A stretch of 64,000 nucleotides of DNA from Luteolibacter yonseiensis (lineage in GTDB: Bacteria; Verrucomicrobiota; Verrucomicrobiia; Verrucomicrobiales; Akkermansiaceae). A model generated the notes under the pieces. The model did no database searches. It was not told the origin of the DNA and saw only the letters and a program-made list of their open reading frames with translations. Positions within the stretch are counted from its first letter, which is position 1, and each line of letters opens with the position of its first letter. Positions 27,270 to 35,482 of the stretch are shown one piece after another. A program made the position numbers and the translations under genes. The stretch is from NCBI RefSeq assembly GCF_016595465.1, contig NZ_JAENIK010000012.1, forward strand, positions 372,001 to 436,000, given 5' to 3'.

Positions 27270-27307
27270 TATTATGGCCGGGATTCCGGCATTTTAACTA
27301 ACGGACC

Positions 27308-27610
27308 ATGAAAAATATCGATTTCGATGACCTGTTACGCTCGGCTGGGGAAGACTTTCCCTTGCCGCCATCATTCCATGCGGATGTGTGGAACCGGATC
27401 GAATCCGCGGAAGCGATTCGCTCAAAACTCGAAACTCCGTGGCATCACAATATCATCAGCATGATCGCAAGACCATGGGCAGCCGCTTCCGGCTTCGCCG
27501 CGATGGTGGCCTTGGGATTATGGCTCGGCGCGCTGAGCATTCCCGATAACTTCCGCACGGAAACGGCTTACGCTCGTTCCATCAGTCCGTTCGCTCAATC
27601 CCATCGATGA
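27308..27610 (+). CDS. CnrY-like membrane anti-sigma factor
   Basis: 100 residues with one membrane segment (about residues 56-76, WAAASGFAAMVALGLWLGAL). The N-terminal 50 residues are cytoplasmic and helical (FDDLLRSAGEDFPLPPSFHA), as expected of a short sigma-binding region like that of CnrY; the periplasmic tail is about 24 residues. There is no detectable classical zinc anti-sigma motif. Identification rests on gene order (before a CnrX-like sensor and an ECF sigma) and topology. Its stop overlaps the next start (ATGA at 27607-27610). Confidence 0.7.
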   Translation: MKNIDFDDLLRSAGEDFPLPPSFHADVWNRIESAEAIRSKLETPWHHNIISMIARPWAAASGFAAMVALGLWLGALSIPDNFRTETAYARSISPFAQSHR

Positions 27611-28080
27611 AAACCAAGGCTCTATATGTTCTCATGGCGATTCTGGCTGCCGGAGTCCTGGCATTTTGCCTAATGAGGAATCACCGGATGCCCAGCCGTG
27701 GGGATGCACTGCTCGATAAAATGCCCGAACTCGGGTGGGTCCGCAGCGAGCTGAAGCTCACGGACGAACAGTTCAAAAAAGTGGCCCAGTTGCATGTCGA
27801 TTACCGCCCGGAATGCGTTGAAATGTGCCACCGGATCTCGCAAGCACATGAGCAAATCGAAGAACTCGCAAAGACCGGGCGTGGCATGACCCCCGAACTG
27901 GATGCCGCCCTCCGGGAGCATGCCGCGATTCACCTTGAGTGCCAGCAGACGATGCTGGGTCACATCTATCGGACGGCCGCGTTGATGGATCCTCGCCAAT
28001 CCGAAAGGTATCTCGAAAAGGTGCTGCCTTACGCTCTCGACTTCACCCACAGCGAGACCGGGAATCTTCACGAGAGGTAG
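27607..28080 (+). CDS. CnrX-like periplasmic metal sensor
   Basis: 157 residues with an N-terminal anchor (LYVLMAILAAGVLAFCLM) and an all-helical periplasmic domain of the CnrX/ZraP heavy-metal-sensor type: LTDEQFKKVAQLHVDYRP, HEQIEEL, then EHAAIHLECQQTMLGHIYR and MDPRQSERY. CnrX binds Ni/Co with His, Glu and Met. Here the same helices carry Cys70, Cys74, His75, His81, His105, His109, Cys112, Met116 and His119, a softer set that would suit copper. It is translationally coupled to the anti-sigma gene and lies 12 bases before the sigma gene. Confidence 0.82.
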   Translation: MKTKALYVLMAILAAGVLAFCLMRNHRMPSRGDALLDKMPELGWVRSELKLTDEQFKKVAQLHVDYRPECVEMCHRISQAHEQIEELAKTGRGMTPELDAALREHAAIHLECQQTMLGHIYRTAALMDPRQSERYLEKVLPYALDFTHSETGNLHER

Positions 28081-28092
28081 AAATGATCCCCG

Positions 28093-28662
28093 ATGGAAAT
28101 TCCTGACTGCGATTTGATGGCAAGCCTTGCCGGGGGCGATGATCTGGCGCTGGACCGGCTGATGGAGCGTTGGGCCAGCCGCGTTGCAGCCTTTCTTTAC
28201 CGTATGACCGGGCAACGCGAAATCGCTGCGGACCTTGCTCAGGAAACCTTCGTGAAGCTTTATCAGGCAAGAGACCGCTATCGGGCGGACGGAAATTTCT
28301 CCACCTATCTTTTCGCGATCGCCTCAAACCTCGCCAAGAACCACGCAAGATGGAGAAAGCGACATCCCACTGTCTCGCTCGATGCGTCTTCGGATGAAGT
28401 CAACGGTCCCGCCCTCCATTTGGTCGATCCCCGGGCTGGCCCCGGGGAGACGGCGCAAAAAATGGAGACAATGACGGCGGTGTCTAAAGCTTTCCAAGCT
28501 CTTCCTCCGGACCTGCGCGAAGCCATGTCGCTTTTCATCTATGAAGGTATGGGCTACGCCGAGATCGGAGTGCTAATGGGATGCACCGGCAAGGCGGTGG
28601 AAACGCGTATCTATCGGGCGCGACAAATCCTGAAAGAACAACTCAAGGAAATATGCCCATGA
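28093..28662 (+). CDS. ECF sigma factor, CnrH-like
   Basis: 189-residue RNA polymerase sigma factor with only regions 2 and 4. Region 2 spans about residues 15-95 (DLAQETFVKLYQARDRYRAD, then FSTYLFAIASNLAKNHARW). A linker of about 40 residues follows, and region 4 lies at about 130-185 (LPPDLREAMSLFIYEGMGYA, and a helix-turn-helix ending ETRIYRARQILKEQL). It is third in a Y-X-H-type operon, so it is probably held by the 100-residue membrane protein until the periplasmic sensor binds metal. The four CAAGGGTTT sites nearby are its best candidate targets. Confidence 0.93.
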   Translation: MEIPDCDLMASLAGGDDLALDRLMERWASRVAAFLYRMTGQREIAADLAQETFVKLYQARDRYRADGNFSTYLFAIASNLAKNHARWRKRHPTVSLDASSDEVNGPALHLVDPRAGPGETAQKMETMTAVSKAFQALPPDLREAMSLFIYEGMGYAEIGVLMGCTGKAVETRIYRARQILKEQLKEICP

Positions 28663-28955
28663 TGTTACCGCAGATTCATTGGATCGAATGGAGTGCCATT
28701 CGCCTGCTGCGGTCATTTCCCCAGCAAGAGGCGAAAGGGCTTGGGTGCTGGACTGGAAGCAACACCGGCTTGCCATTCCGCCGGCGATAGCTGCGGCGCC
28801 ACTCTATCTATCGACTTTGAGTCTTTCCGGATTGATCGCTGATGCGGGAGAAGAAATCCGATACAACGCGCTGGGTGGCGTGACCGGCCCGACGGGTGAG
28901 GAAAATGAACAGCACAGCAATTTATCAGTGACTCGGAAAATTCTTGGGAAATTTT
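28663..28955. other. Stretch after the sigma gene without a supported gene
   Basis: Open frames exist on both strands (for example 28679-28984 plus, 28713-29081 minus), but neither has a plausible start context, composition or motif. I see no hairpin with a T-run. Confidence 0.45.
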
Positions 28956-28985
28956 CAAGGGTTTGCACCAGCTTTGAACATTAAC
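28956..28985 (+). promoter_or_regulatory. Putative ECF-sigma promoter before the multicopper oxidase unit (site 4)
   Basis: AATTTT then CAAGGGTTT (28956-28964), 15 bases, then ATTAAC (28980-28985). The -10-like hexamer is the weakest of the four and the next start codon is 160 bases away, leaving a long leader. Confidence 0.45.
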
Positions 28986-29145
28986 CAGCAACAGTGGGTA
29001 ATTCCCCCGGCAAACGGGCATGAAGTGAAATTCTGCTGCCGCCCCTGCGTCGCTAAGCCCGAGGTAGATCCTTCGAAACATCTCGCCAAACTGTGATATA
29101 CCTGATAGGCCAAAACTTCTCTATAACCGCCAACACCCCATTAAA

Positions 29146-29286
29146 ATGAAAACCATCCTCCTTCTCACACTCGCCGCCACCGCACTCCTTTTAAACAGCT
29201 GTGCCACCGGAAACTCAAATGCCGACCAACAGGACAGCACCATGCCCGGCATGAGTAAGGAGGATCACGCCAACATGAAGATGTGA
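29146..29286 (+). CDS. 46-residue Met-rich lipoprotein
   Basis: ATG 29146 opens 46 codons ending TGA. Residues 1-19 are a lipoprotein signal (MKTILLLTLAATALLL, NSC), leaving a mature peptide of 28 residues, lipidated at Cys19. It ends MPGMSKEDHANMKM: four Met and one His in 14 residues, a Cu(I)-like ligand set. The Met/His spacing is like that of the linker in the multicopper oxidase that starts 93 bases downstream. Probably a periplasmic copper carrier; no known family. Confidence 0.65.
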   Translation: MKTILLLTLAATALLLNSCATGNSNADQQDSTMPGMSKEDHANMKM

Positions 29287-29379
29287 TCTTTTCCTGCATT
29301 CCAACGGAATTTCTAACTGCCAGGCGATGATCACCCCTGATCGCCGCGGCTTCCTAATGCCACGCATCCCACATCGCTC

Positions 29380-31578
29380 ATGAAAACCCTGCTTTACTCT
29401 ATCCTCCTGCTGGCCGGTCTCCCAGCACTCGCAAAAACGGTCCGATACGATCTGAACCTTTCGAAAATCGAGGTGAATCTGGGTAAAAAAACCAAGCCGG
29501 CCATGGCGATCAACGGCAGCATTCCCGGCCCCGTCCTCCGCTTCGTGGAAGGTGACTACGCGATCATCAATGTCCGAAACGATCTCCGCGAGGAAACCTC
29601 CATCCATTGGCACGGTCTTCTTGTTCCAAACGACCAGGACGGAGTTCCACACGTAAACATGGCCCCGATCGAGCCAGGGGAGACGCGTGAATACCGCTTT
29701 CCGCTCCGCCAGTCCGGCACCTACTGGTATCACTCTCACAGCGTTCTTCAGGAGCAGCTCGGCATCTACGGCGGCATCGTGATTTCGCCGGAAGGCGGTG
29801 AAAGGGTTTCATCCAATCGTGATTTCGTCGCCGTTCTCTCCGACTGGACCGATGAAACGCCGTTCGATGCACTGACCCAGCTTCGGGCGGGACGCGAATG
29901 GCAGCAGATCAAAAAAGGTACAGCCCAAAGCGTCAGTGGAGCGATCAAGGACGGTTCCTTAGGCGAATATTTCAAACGCTCCATGACGCGGATGCCTCCC
30001 ATGGATCTCTCGGACATTGCTTACGACCGCTTCCTCATCAATGGCAGCCCGTCCGCAGCCGTATCGGCACAGCCTGGGGAGACGGTCCGCCTTCGGCTCA
30101 TCAATGCTTCGGCCATGACCTACTACTTCATTGAATTCGCGGGCGGCCCAGTACGAATCATCGGTGCGGACGGTATGGATGTCCGGCCGGTCAACCAAGG
30201 ACGGTTCTTGATGGCCATCGCCGAAACCTACGACCTCCAGGTGAAAGTGCCAAAAGGCGGAGCCTACGAACTTCGAGCAACCTCCCAAGACGGCACCGGC
30301 TCCAGCAGCATATTCATCGGCACCGGCGAACAGGTCAAAGCGCCCGACGTGCCTCGCGCCAATCCTTACAAAGGACACGCCATGATGGGCGGCATGGAAG
30401 GGATGTCCGGCATGGACCACAGCACCATGAAAATGCCGATGAGTGGCAAGATGGATGGTGACGCGATGGAGTCCATGGACCATTCCATGCACGGCGGCGA
30501 GGCTGCGCCGGCGATGGAAGGAATGGATCATTCCAAAATGAAGCCCGCTGCCTCCACCGACCACTCACAAATCGGGCATGCCATGCCGGGCCACTCCATG
30601 GATTCGGACGGACGCCCGGGTAGCCCTTATGAAAGCCTCAAAGCTATCAGCTCCACCGCATTGTCACCTGGACGCCCCCTGCGCTCCTACACATTCCGAC
30701 TCCAGGGTGACATGATCCGCTACGTCTGGACCATTAATGGCAGGACCTTCACCGAAGCGGACATGGTAAATATCCGCAAAGGCGAGCGCGTTCGCTTCAA
30801 CTTCATCAACGAAACCATGATGCACCATCCCATGCATCTTCACGGCCACTTTTTCCGGCTGCTCACCGCGGCAGGTATTTTTTCTCCGCTCAAGCACACG
30901 GTCGATGTCCCCCCGATGTCGAGCAGAACCATCGAATTCGCGGCCGACGAGCCGGGGGACTGGCTGATGCACTGCCACGTACTCTATCACGCAGAGGTCG
31001 GCATGGGCCGGATCGTCCACTACGAAGACGCACCGCCTAATCCAAACCTGATGGTCGGGCACGGGGCATGGGATATGACGAAGATGCACGACCCTCTTTT
31101 TTTCTTCGGTGAAGTCGCCGCACTCTCCAACATGACCGAGGGCTTTGTCGCATTCGAAAACAACCGGAACGGTCTGAGCGCCGCTTGGGAAGCGGGTTGG
31201 GGCGAGGTGGACGAGACCGGATACGAGATCAATCTCGCCTACGACCGTTATCTCAACAGCTTCACCAGTGTCTTCGCGGGAGCAAATTTGACGGACGGTG
31301 AATCCCAAGACCGGGGCGTACTCGGCGTCCGCTATCTGCTGCCTTTCCTGATTCGCTCGCAGGCCTGGGTGGATACCGATGGTGAGTTCCGCGTCGGCCT
31401 TTCCCAAAGCATCGCCCTCACCGCCAGACTCTCTATTTACGGTGGGGCCGAGTACGACACGCTCACCGATTGGGAGACCGTCGCCGGCCTCGAATACGTG
31501 GTGGACAAGCGGTTTTCGCTGATCGGCCAGTGGCATAGCGAATACGGCTGGGGTGGCGGCGTCGGCTTCCGATTCTAG
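29380..31578 (+). CDS. Multicopper oxidase fused to a CopB-like outer-membrane barrel
   Basis: 732 residues. The signal is MKTLLYSILLLAGLPALA. Residues about 20-555 are a CopA/PcoA-type multicopper oxidase with all copper motifs: HWHG at 76-79, HSHS at 118-121, HHPMHLHGH at 482-490 and HCHVLYHAEVGM at 531-542. Residues about 330-410 are a Met/His-rich insert (repeats like GMDHS and MSGKMDGD). From about 556 (GHGAWDMTKMHDP) to the final Phe the sequence alternates like a small outer-membrane barrel and resembles CopB/PcoB (YEINLAYDRYLNSF, then GVRYLLPFLIRSQAW, ending GGGVGFRF). PcoA and PcoB are normally separate proteins. The role is oxidation of periplasmic Cu(I), here perhaps tethered to the outer membrane. 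Confidence 0.92.
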   Translation: MKTLLYSILLLAGLPALAKTVRYDLNLSKIEVNLGKKTKPAMAINGSIPGPVLRFVEGDYAIINVRNDLREETSIHWHGLLVPNDQDGVPHVNMAPIEPGETREYRFPLRQSGTYWYHSHSVLQEQLGIYGGIVISPEGGERVSSNRDFVAVLSDWTDETPFDALTQLRAGREWQQIKKGTAQSVSGAIKDGSLGEYFKRSMTRMPPMDLSDIAYDRFLINGSPSAAVSAQPGETVRLRLINASAMTYYFIEFAGGPVRIIGADGMDVRPVNQGRFLMAIAETYDLQVKVPKGGAYELRATSQDGTGSSSIFIGTGEQVKAPDVPRANPYKGHAMMGGMEGMSGMDHSTMKMPMSGKMDGDAMESMDHSMHGGEAAPAMEGMDHSKMKPAASTDHSQIGHAMPGHSMDSDGRPGSPYESLKAISSTALSPGRPLRSYTFRLQGDMIRYVWTINGRTFTEADMVNIRKGERVRFNFINETMMHHPMHLHGHFFRLLTAAGIFSPLKHTVDVPPMSSRTIEFAADEPGDWLMHCHVLYHAEVGMGRIVHYEDAPPNPNLMVGHGAWDMTKMHDPLFFFGEVAALSNMTEGFVAFENNRNGLSAAWEAGWGEVDETGYEINLAYDRYLNSFTSVFAGANLTDGESQDRGVLGVRYLLPFLIRSQAWVDTDGEFRVGLSQSIALTARLSIYGGAEYDTLTDWETVAGLEYVVDKRFSLIGQWHSEYGWGGGVGFRF

Positions 31579-32100
31579 CTCTTATTCCCCTATGATACCA
31601 ACCGCATTGCAATGAATCCTGGAGCTCGGCGCATGTCGCCGGGTCCCTTGAGCCAGTCGAAACACTTCTGCATCCATAGACAGAATGAGAGGGTTCTCAG
31701 TGTTAGCTACTGAAGTTTGGAACATGCGCACACCACCCTTCACCCGTGTCAGCAACCGCGAACGCCCTGCCGAGGCCGAAGCCACCACAGGCTAACGATG
31801 GCGATGGCCTCGGGTTTGGGAGCTTCGAGCCTCTGTATCACTTTCCTGAATCTGTCAGTGAGTCTGATTTTCGCGTGCGTTGCTTTCGCCATTTGCAGCT
31901 TGATTCTCGTGTGGCTGGGTATGTTGTGCGGCGAAAGCGTGCCACCAAATGGTTAACACTCGCGACGATCTGGCCGACCTCCTTGACGACTTAGGTTCCT
32001 GTAATCTTGGCGAAACATGTATGACCTAAAAAAATGACATTACCTCACATACACACACGTAATGTAGGTTCATCAGAATGCCGGTTTTGGAAATGAAAAT
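31579..32100. other. Long intergenic stretch between the copper genes and the accessory island
   Basis: Short open frames on both strands (31717-31956 plus, 31582-31788 minus) show no motif or start context. The composition around 31880-32030 is mixed and could be decayed coding sequence. This is the probable left boundary of the island, but I see no repeat or integrase marking it. Confidence 0.4.
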
Positions 32101-32180
32101 GGCCGCCACGAAACATCTCCGAATGTTTCATGGCGGCCCTTTGTTACCCCGGTCACGCTTGGACGTGTCGTGTGACCGGG
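32101..32180. repeat. 80-base double-hairpin element, copy 1
   Basis: Stem 1 pairs 32101-32116 with 32123-32138 (16 positions, one mismatch; lower part GGCCGCCA/TGGCGGCC). Stem 2 pairs CCCGGTCAC (32148-32156) with GTGACCGGG (32172-32180) around ACGCTTGGACGTGTCG-like sequence. A second copy of the same length lies at 33341-33420, the other side of the ligase gene. On the minus strand it follows the ligase stop and could end its transcript. Confidence 0.75.
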
Positions 32181-32212
32181 CTTTCCTCTGGGGTTGCCTT
32201 CCCGAAATGGAA

Positions 32213-33295
32213 TCATGCGGCGGCCGGTTCAACTTTGTATTTAAGCTGATCGGTCGTGCAGTCGCTTGCGTGAATGTCGTCGCGCTTGCCGAGATACACG
32301 GGCTGATAGATCGAGCCGCTTTCTCTGAACGCATACAAATATTTCACTTCCACGACAGTCCCCATTTGGGGAATTTCGTGATTCGGTGGAATCGTGACAT
32401 TGCCGGCGCCGACCAGTTCGCCTCCATCGAACAAGCAGAGCGAGACGCTTCGCTTGGAGTTGACCGCGGTGACGATGAATGAAGCACTTTCGACGAACTT
32501 GTATTTCAACTGGCTACCTCCCGAGGCCGGGCGGCCGCTGTTGAACGGTGCCTCGGTGTCTTTGAAGACGACGCCCTCCCGACCGGCCTGCTTGAGCTGG
32601 CCGAATACCCGGAGTTTGTCTTCCGGGCGGATGAGCGTGCCCACCGGGCGGAGGTGTTTTGATTTGGAGGGAAGGACCTGGAGCAATCCTGCGAAACGGT
32701 CGATGTAACGGCGTTGGCGCAGGTCGTTTCCTTTCAGTTCCAGTAGGTCAAATGCGTGCAGCGTGTCGCCGAGCGCCTCTCCATCGATGAGAACATCGAA
32801 GGGGATTTTCTTAACCGCCATACGGATCGGCTCAGGGATGGCGATGACGAGTCCCCGGCGGTTGATGCCGGTGATTTCGTCCCCTTGTTTTCGAACGAGC
32901 ATACGCCGTCCGTCGTGCTTTTCCTGAAGGCAGTGCCGACTGTCGTTGAGCAGTTCGGTGAGTTTGATCTCATCCACCGGGTTGAGGAGCTGGCAGCGGA
33001 TGCCGCTGTCGTTTCCTTCTTTACCGAATGTCTGGTAAGCGGTTGCGGGTTCACTATCAAGTTTGTAGCCTTTGCTGACTTTCGAGGCGACGAGCTTGTC
33101 ATGGATGTCATGCGCCTGCTGGAGCGTGACGATGTGCGGGGTTTTGGTACCGGTGCTCAGGGTGCTGCCGCGTCGGCCATAGGCGAAGGTGACGATGTAG
33201 CCGTCGTCCTTCGGTTCGATGGTGACTTGGTAGACCTTGTCGGAAACTCCCTCGCTGAAATGGAGGGAGGTGGATTTGATACATGGGGTGTTCAT
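32213..33295 (-). CDS. WGR-domain protein fused to an ATP-dependent DNA ligase core
   Basis: 360 residues. Residues about 1-85 are a WGR domain (LHFSEGVSDKVYQVTIEPKD, then VTFAYGRRGSTLSTGTK), a nucleic-acid-binding module best known from PARPs. Residues about 115-350 are a nucleotidyltransferase core of the ATP-dependent ligase type: motif I EKHDGRR (catalytic Lys), motif III DGEALGD, motif IV EGVVFKD and motif V LKYKFV, followed by a short OB-like region ending VKYLYAFRESG. It is compact and has no N-terminal DNA-binding domain. Likely a DNA repair or end-joining ligase of an accessory element. It follows the AAA+ gene, with a double hairpin between. Confidence 0.85.
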   Translation of the reverse strand: MNTPCIKSTSLHFSEGVSDKVYQVTIEPKDDGYIVTFAYGRRGSTLSTGTKTPHIVTLQQAHDIHDKLVASKVSKGYKLDSEPATAYQTFGKEGNDSGIRCQLLNPVDEIKLTELLNDSRHCLQEKHDGRRMLVRKQGDEITGINRRGLVIAIPEPIRMAVKKIPFDVLIDGEALGDTLHAFDLLELKGNDLRQRRYIDRFAGLLQVLPSKSKHLRPVGTLIRPEDKLRVFGQLKQAGREGVVFKDTEAPFNSGRPASGGSQLKYKFVESASFIVTAVNSKRSVSLCLFDGGELVGAGNVTIPPNHEIPQMGTVVEVKYLYAFRESGSIYQPVYLGKRDDIHASDCTTDQLKYKVEPAAA

Positions 33296-33340
33296 GGTTG
33301 ACGGGATTGTTTTGTTTGGTTGTTTGGGTGAAAAGAATCA

Positions 33341-33420
33341 GGCCGCCACGGACAGTCCTTCTGTCCATGGCGGCCTGTGTGTTTGGTCCCGCCGACGCTT
33401 GAGCGTGTCGTGCCGGCGGG
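33341..33420. repeat. 80-base double-hairpin element, copy 2
   Basis: Stem 1 pairs 33341-33355 with 33361-33375; stem 2 pairs CCCGCCG (33388-33394) with CGGCGGG (33414-33420) around ACGCTTGAGCGTGTCGTG. Compared with copy 1, the upper part of stem 1 and the lower part of stem 2 differ in sequence but stay paired. It lies between the AAA+ gene and the ligase gene. Confidence 0.75.
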
Positions 33421-33461
33421 ATGGTCCTCCGGTTGGGGAGGACGGTGTTGATACAAATGTT

Positions 33462-35000
33462 TCAGTTGGATTCCGCCACACGCCGGGCGTTGCGCGGCGG
33501 CTTGCTGGTGGAACTACTGGGCGAAACTCCATTGGAGCTGGCGTTTCTGGCCCTGCCATTCGCCCATTGGCGGAGTGCGGTGATCTGGGTGTCCATCAGC
33601 CGGGCCAGCGGAACCGTGCGGGTGATCGCCTCGGTGACATATCCAGGTTTCGGTTCATCACCCTCGGCATAGGACTCGAACATGGCATCGACGAAAGCCG
33701 CCTCGATCTCGGCTCCCGTGAACTGGTCACAGGCACGTGCAAGTTGGGTGATGTCGTAGGCACCCCGATCGCGGCCATGTCGGCGGATGACGATCTCCCA
33801 GATTTGGGAGCGCTCCGCTTGGCTGGGAAGATCGATGAAAAACATTTCGTCAAACCGTCCCTTCCGCAGGAATTCGGGCGGGAGTTTCGAGACATCGTTC
33901 GCTGTTGCCACCACGAACACGGGCTTCTGCTTCTCCTGCATCCACGACAGGAAACTGCCGAAGACGCGGGATGAGGTACCGCCGTCCGAACCACCGGACT
34001 GGCTGCCGGAAAAACCTTTCTCGATCTCGTCGATCCACAGAACGCACGGAGCGATGGCCTCAGCGGTCTGGATGACCGAGCGGAGGTTCGCTTCCGATTG
34101 CCCGACAATGCCGCCAAAGACTCGTCCCATGTCGAGCCGCAGCAACGGCAGACCGAACGCGGATGAGACTGCCTTGGCCGTCAGGGATTTGCCGGTGCCG
34201 GGGATACCGACAATCAGCAGACCCTTTGGTGCGGGTAGTCCGTATTCTTTGGCGGATGCGCTGAAGGCTCCGGCCCGGCGGTTGAGCCATTCCTTCAATG
34301 GATCGTGGCCGCCGATGTCAGCCAATGACGGAGGGGACTCGATCACTTCCACGAGACCGCCGCGTTTCAGCGTGTGGGCTTTTTCCCGGGCGACGATCCG
34401 ATGGTCCATGCCGCCTTTTTCAACAACGGAGAGGGCGAAAGCGTTCTCCGCCTCTACGGTGGTGAGTCCCAGCGCAGCCTGGAGCACGCTTTCGAGAGCC
34501 ACCTCGTCAGGGGCTTCCATTCGGTTTGCCTCCAGAATGCCCTGGAGGACGGCATCGAGTTGGATGATGTCCGGGAGTTTGAAGTCGAGATGGGTGATCT
34601 CGTGTTCCAGTTCGGGGGACAGCTTCAACCGGCAGCCCAACAGGATGATCGAATGGCCCCGGGATTTTGCCAGCCGTAGCAGGTCCTTCATTCGGCGGAG
34701 CAGGAGGAGGTCGATTTGATCAAGGTGGGGCTGAATGTCGCGCATCACGATGACATGACGTCCGCTGTCGTCGCCGAACAGTGTCTCGATCAACGGCAGT
34801 GCCTCCAATGGATCGGAACAGGATTGGACCCTGCCTCCGGCAATGGTGACGAGTCCCTCGGAGGAGGACCAGGCGTGGAGATGGTGACCGGTTGTGGTGC
34901 AGGCGGCGGAGATCTCGGCTTCCGCACGAGCTTCCTCCGGAGTGATGATCGCGAGCCCCGGATAGCCGGCCCGCAGGTAGGTGGTGAGTTGGTGTTGCAT
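33462..35000 (-). CDS. Ycf46-like AAA+ ATPase
   Basis: 512 residues from ATG 35000 ([20 protein letters not shown]). Residues 1-220 form the degenerate N-terminal region typical of Ycf46 (a Rossmann-like segment with [20 protein letters not shown]). The AAA+ core starts near 240 with [15 protein letters not shown]; Walker A GIPGTGKS lies near 265, Walker [10 protein letters not shown] near 322, sensor VATAND near 375 and the arginine motif RKGRFDE near 390. All catalytic residues are present. The C-terminal 40 residues are Ser/Asn/Arg-rich. It shares a strand and close spacing with the DUF1257 and DUF2997 genes; the client is unknown. Confidence 0.88.
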   Translation of the reverse strand: MQHQLTTYLRAGYPGLAIITPEEARAEAEISAACTTTGHHLHAWSSSEGLVTIAGGRVQSCSDPLEALPLIETLFGDDSGRHVIVMRDIQPHLDQIDLLLLRRMKDLLRLAKSRGHSIILLGCRLKLSPELEHEITHLDFKLPDIIQLDAVLQGILEANRMEAPDEVALESVLQAALGLTTVEAENAFALSVVEKGGMDHRIVAREKAHTLKRGGLVEVIESPPSLADIGGHDPLKEWLNRRAGAFSASAKEYGLPAPKGLLIVGIPGTGKSLTAKAVSSAFGLPLLRLDMGRVFGGIVGQSEANLRSVIQTAEAIAPCVLWIDEIEKGFSGSQSGGSDGGTSSRVFGSFLSWMQEKQKPVFVVATANDVSKLPPEFLRKGRFDEMFFIDLPSQAERSQIWEIVIRRHGRDRGAYDITQLARACDQFTGAEIEAAFVDAMFESYAEGDEPKPGYVTEAITRTVPLARLMDTQITALRQWANGRARNASSNGVSPSSSTSKPPRNARRVAESN

Positions 35001-35045
35001 GGATGGAGTTTGCTGGTTTGGAGTTTTCAGTTCAGGAAAGAGAAA

Positions 35046-35070
35046 CCCGGTTCTCACGCGGAGAACCGGG
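35046..35070 (-). terminator. Terminator after the small lipoprotein gene
   Basis: CCCGGTTCTC and GAGAACCGGG pair perfectly around a 5-base loop, followed on the minus strand by TTTCTCTTTCC. It lies 26 bases after the stop at 35096 and before the AAA+ start. Confidence 0.75.
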
Positions 35071-35095
35071 GCTGGATGATGGTGGTTGATGCGGC

Positions 35096-35449
35096 TCAGT
35101 TCAGTTGCGTGACGATTTCCGTCCGCCGTGTGGCGAGGGTGTCGTAACGTTGCTTCAGCTGCTCGTGGGAGTACTTGGAGACATCGTATTGGCGCGACGA
35201 ATCGACCGCTGTTCCAACGCCGTCCTTGGCCAGTTCGTAGTCACCGGACGTCGCGCCGTATCCGGCGGCGAAGGATCCGATGAATACGTTGAACTCGGCT
35301 TGGTCCATCTGGGCACGCTGCTGTTCCGCCGCGATGCGCAGCTGGACCATTTCGGCTTCGATGGATTGAAGTTCCGTCCGCAGCCGGGCCCTGTCGGGAC
35401 CGCAGGCGACGAACAGGAAGGTGCATGCGATGATAAGGATTTGTTTCAT
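35096..35449 (-). CDS. Small lipoprotein with coiled coil
   Basis: 117 residues. Lipoprotein signal MKQILIIACTFLFVAC with the lipidated Cys at 16. Residues 20-50 are a charged helix (RARLRTELQSIEAEMVQLRI), then a Gly/Ala-rich stretch (FIGSFAAGYGATSGDYELA) and a second helix ending RRTEIVTQLN. Family unknown. It lies inside the DUF1257/DUF2997/AAA+ block, followed by its own terminator. Confidence 0.75.
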   Translation of the reverse strand: MKQILIIACTFLFVACGPDRARLRTELQSIEAEMVQLRIAAEQQRAQMDQAEFNVFIGSFAAGYGATSGDYELAKDGVGTAVDSSRQYDVSKYSHEQLKQRYDTLATRRTEIVTQLN

Positions 35450-35482
35450 GATGTTTTTAATAGATGGGGTTTGGACAGGGAA

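Noticed and set aside
28679-28984. Plus-strand frame after the sigma gene
   Set aside because: It would pass through promoter site 4 at 28956 and has no protein-like features.
31717-32030. Possible remnant of a recombinase at the left island border
   Set aside because: No catalytic motif in any frame; only scattered short frames.
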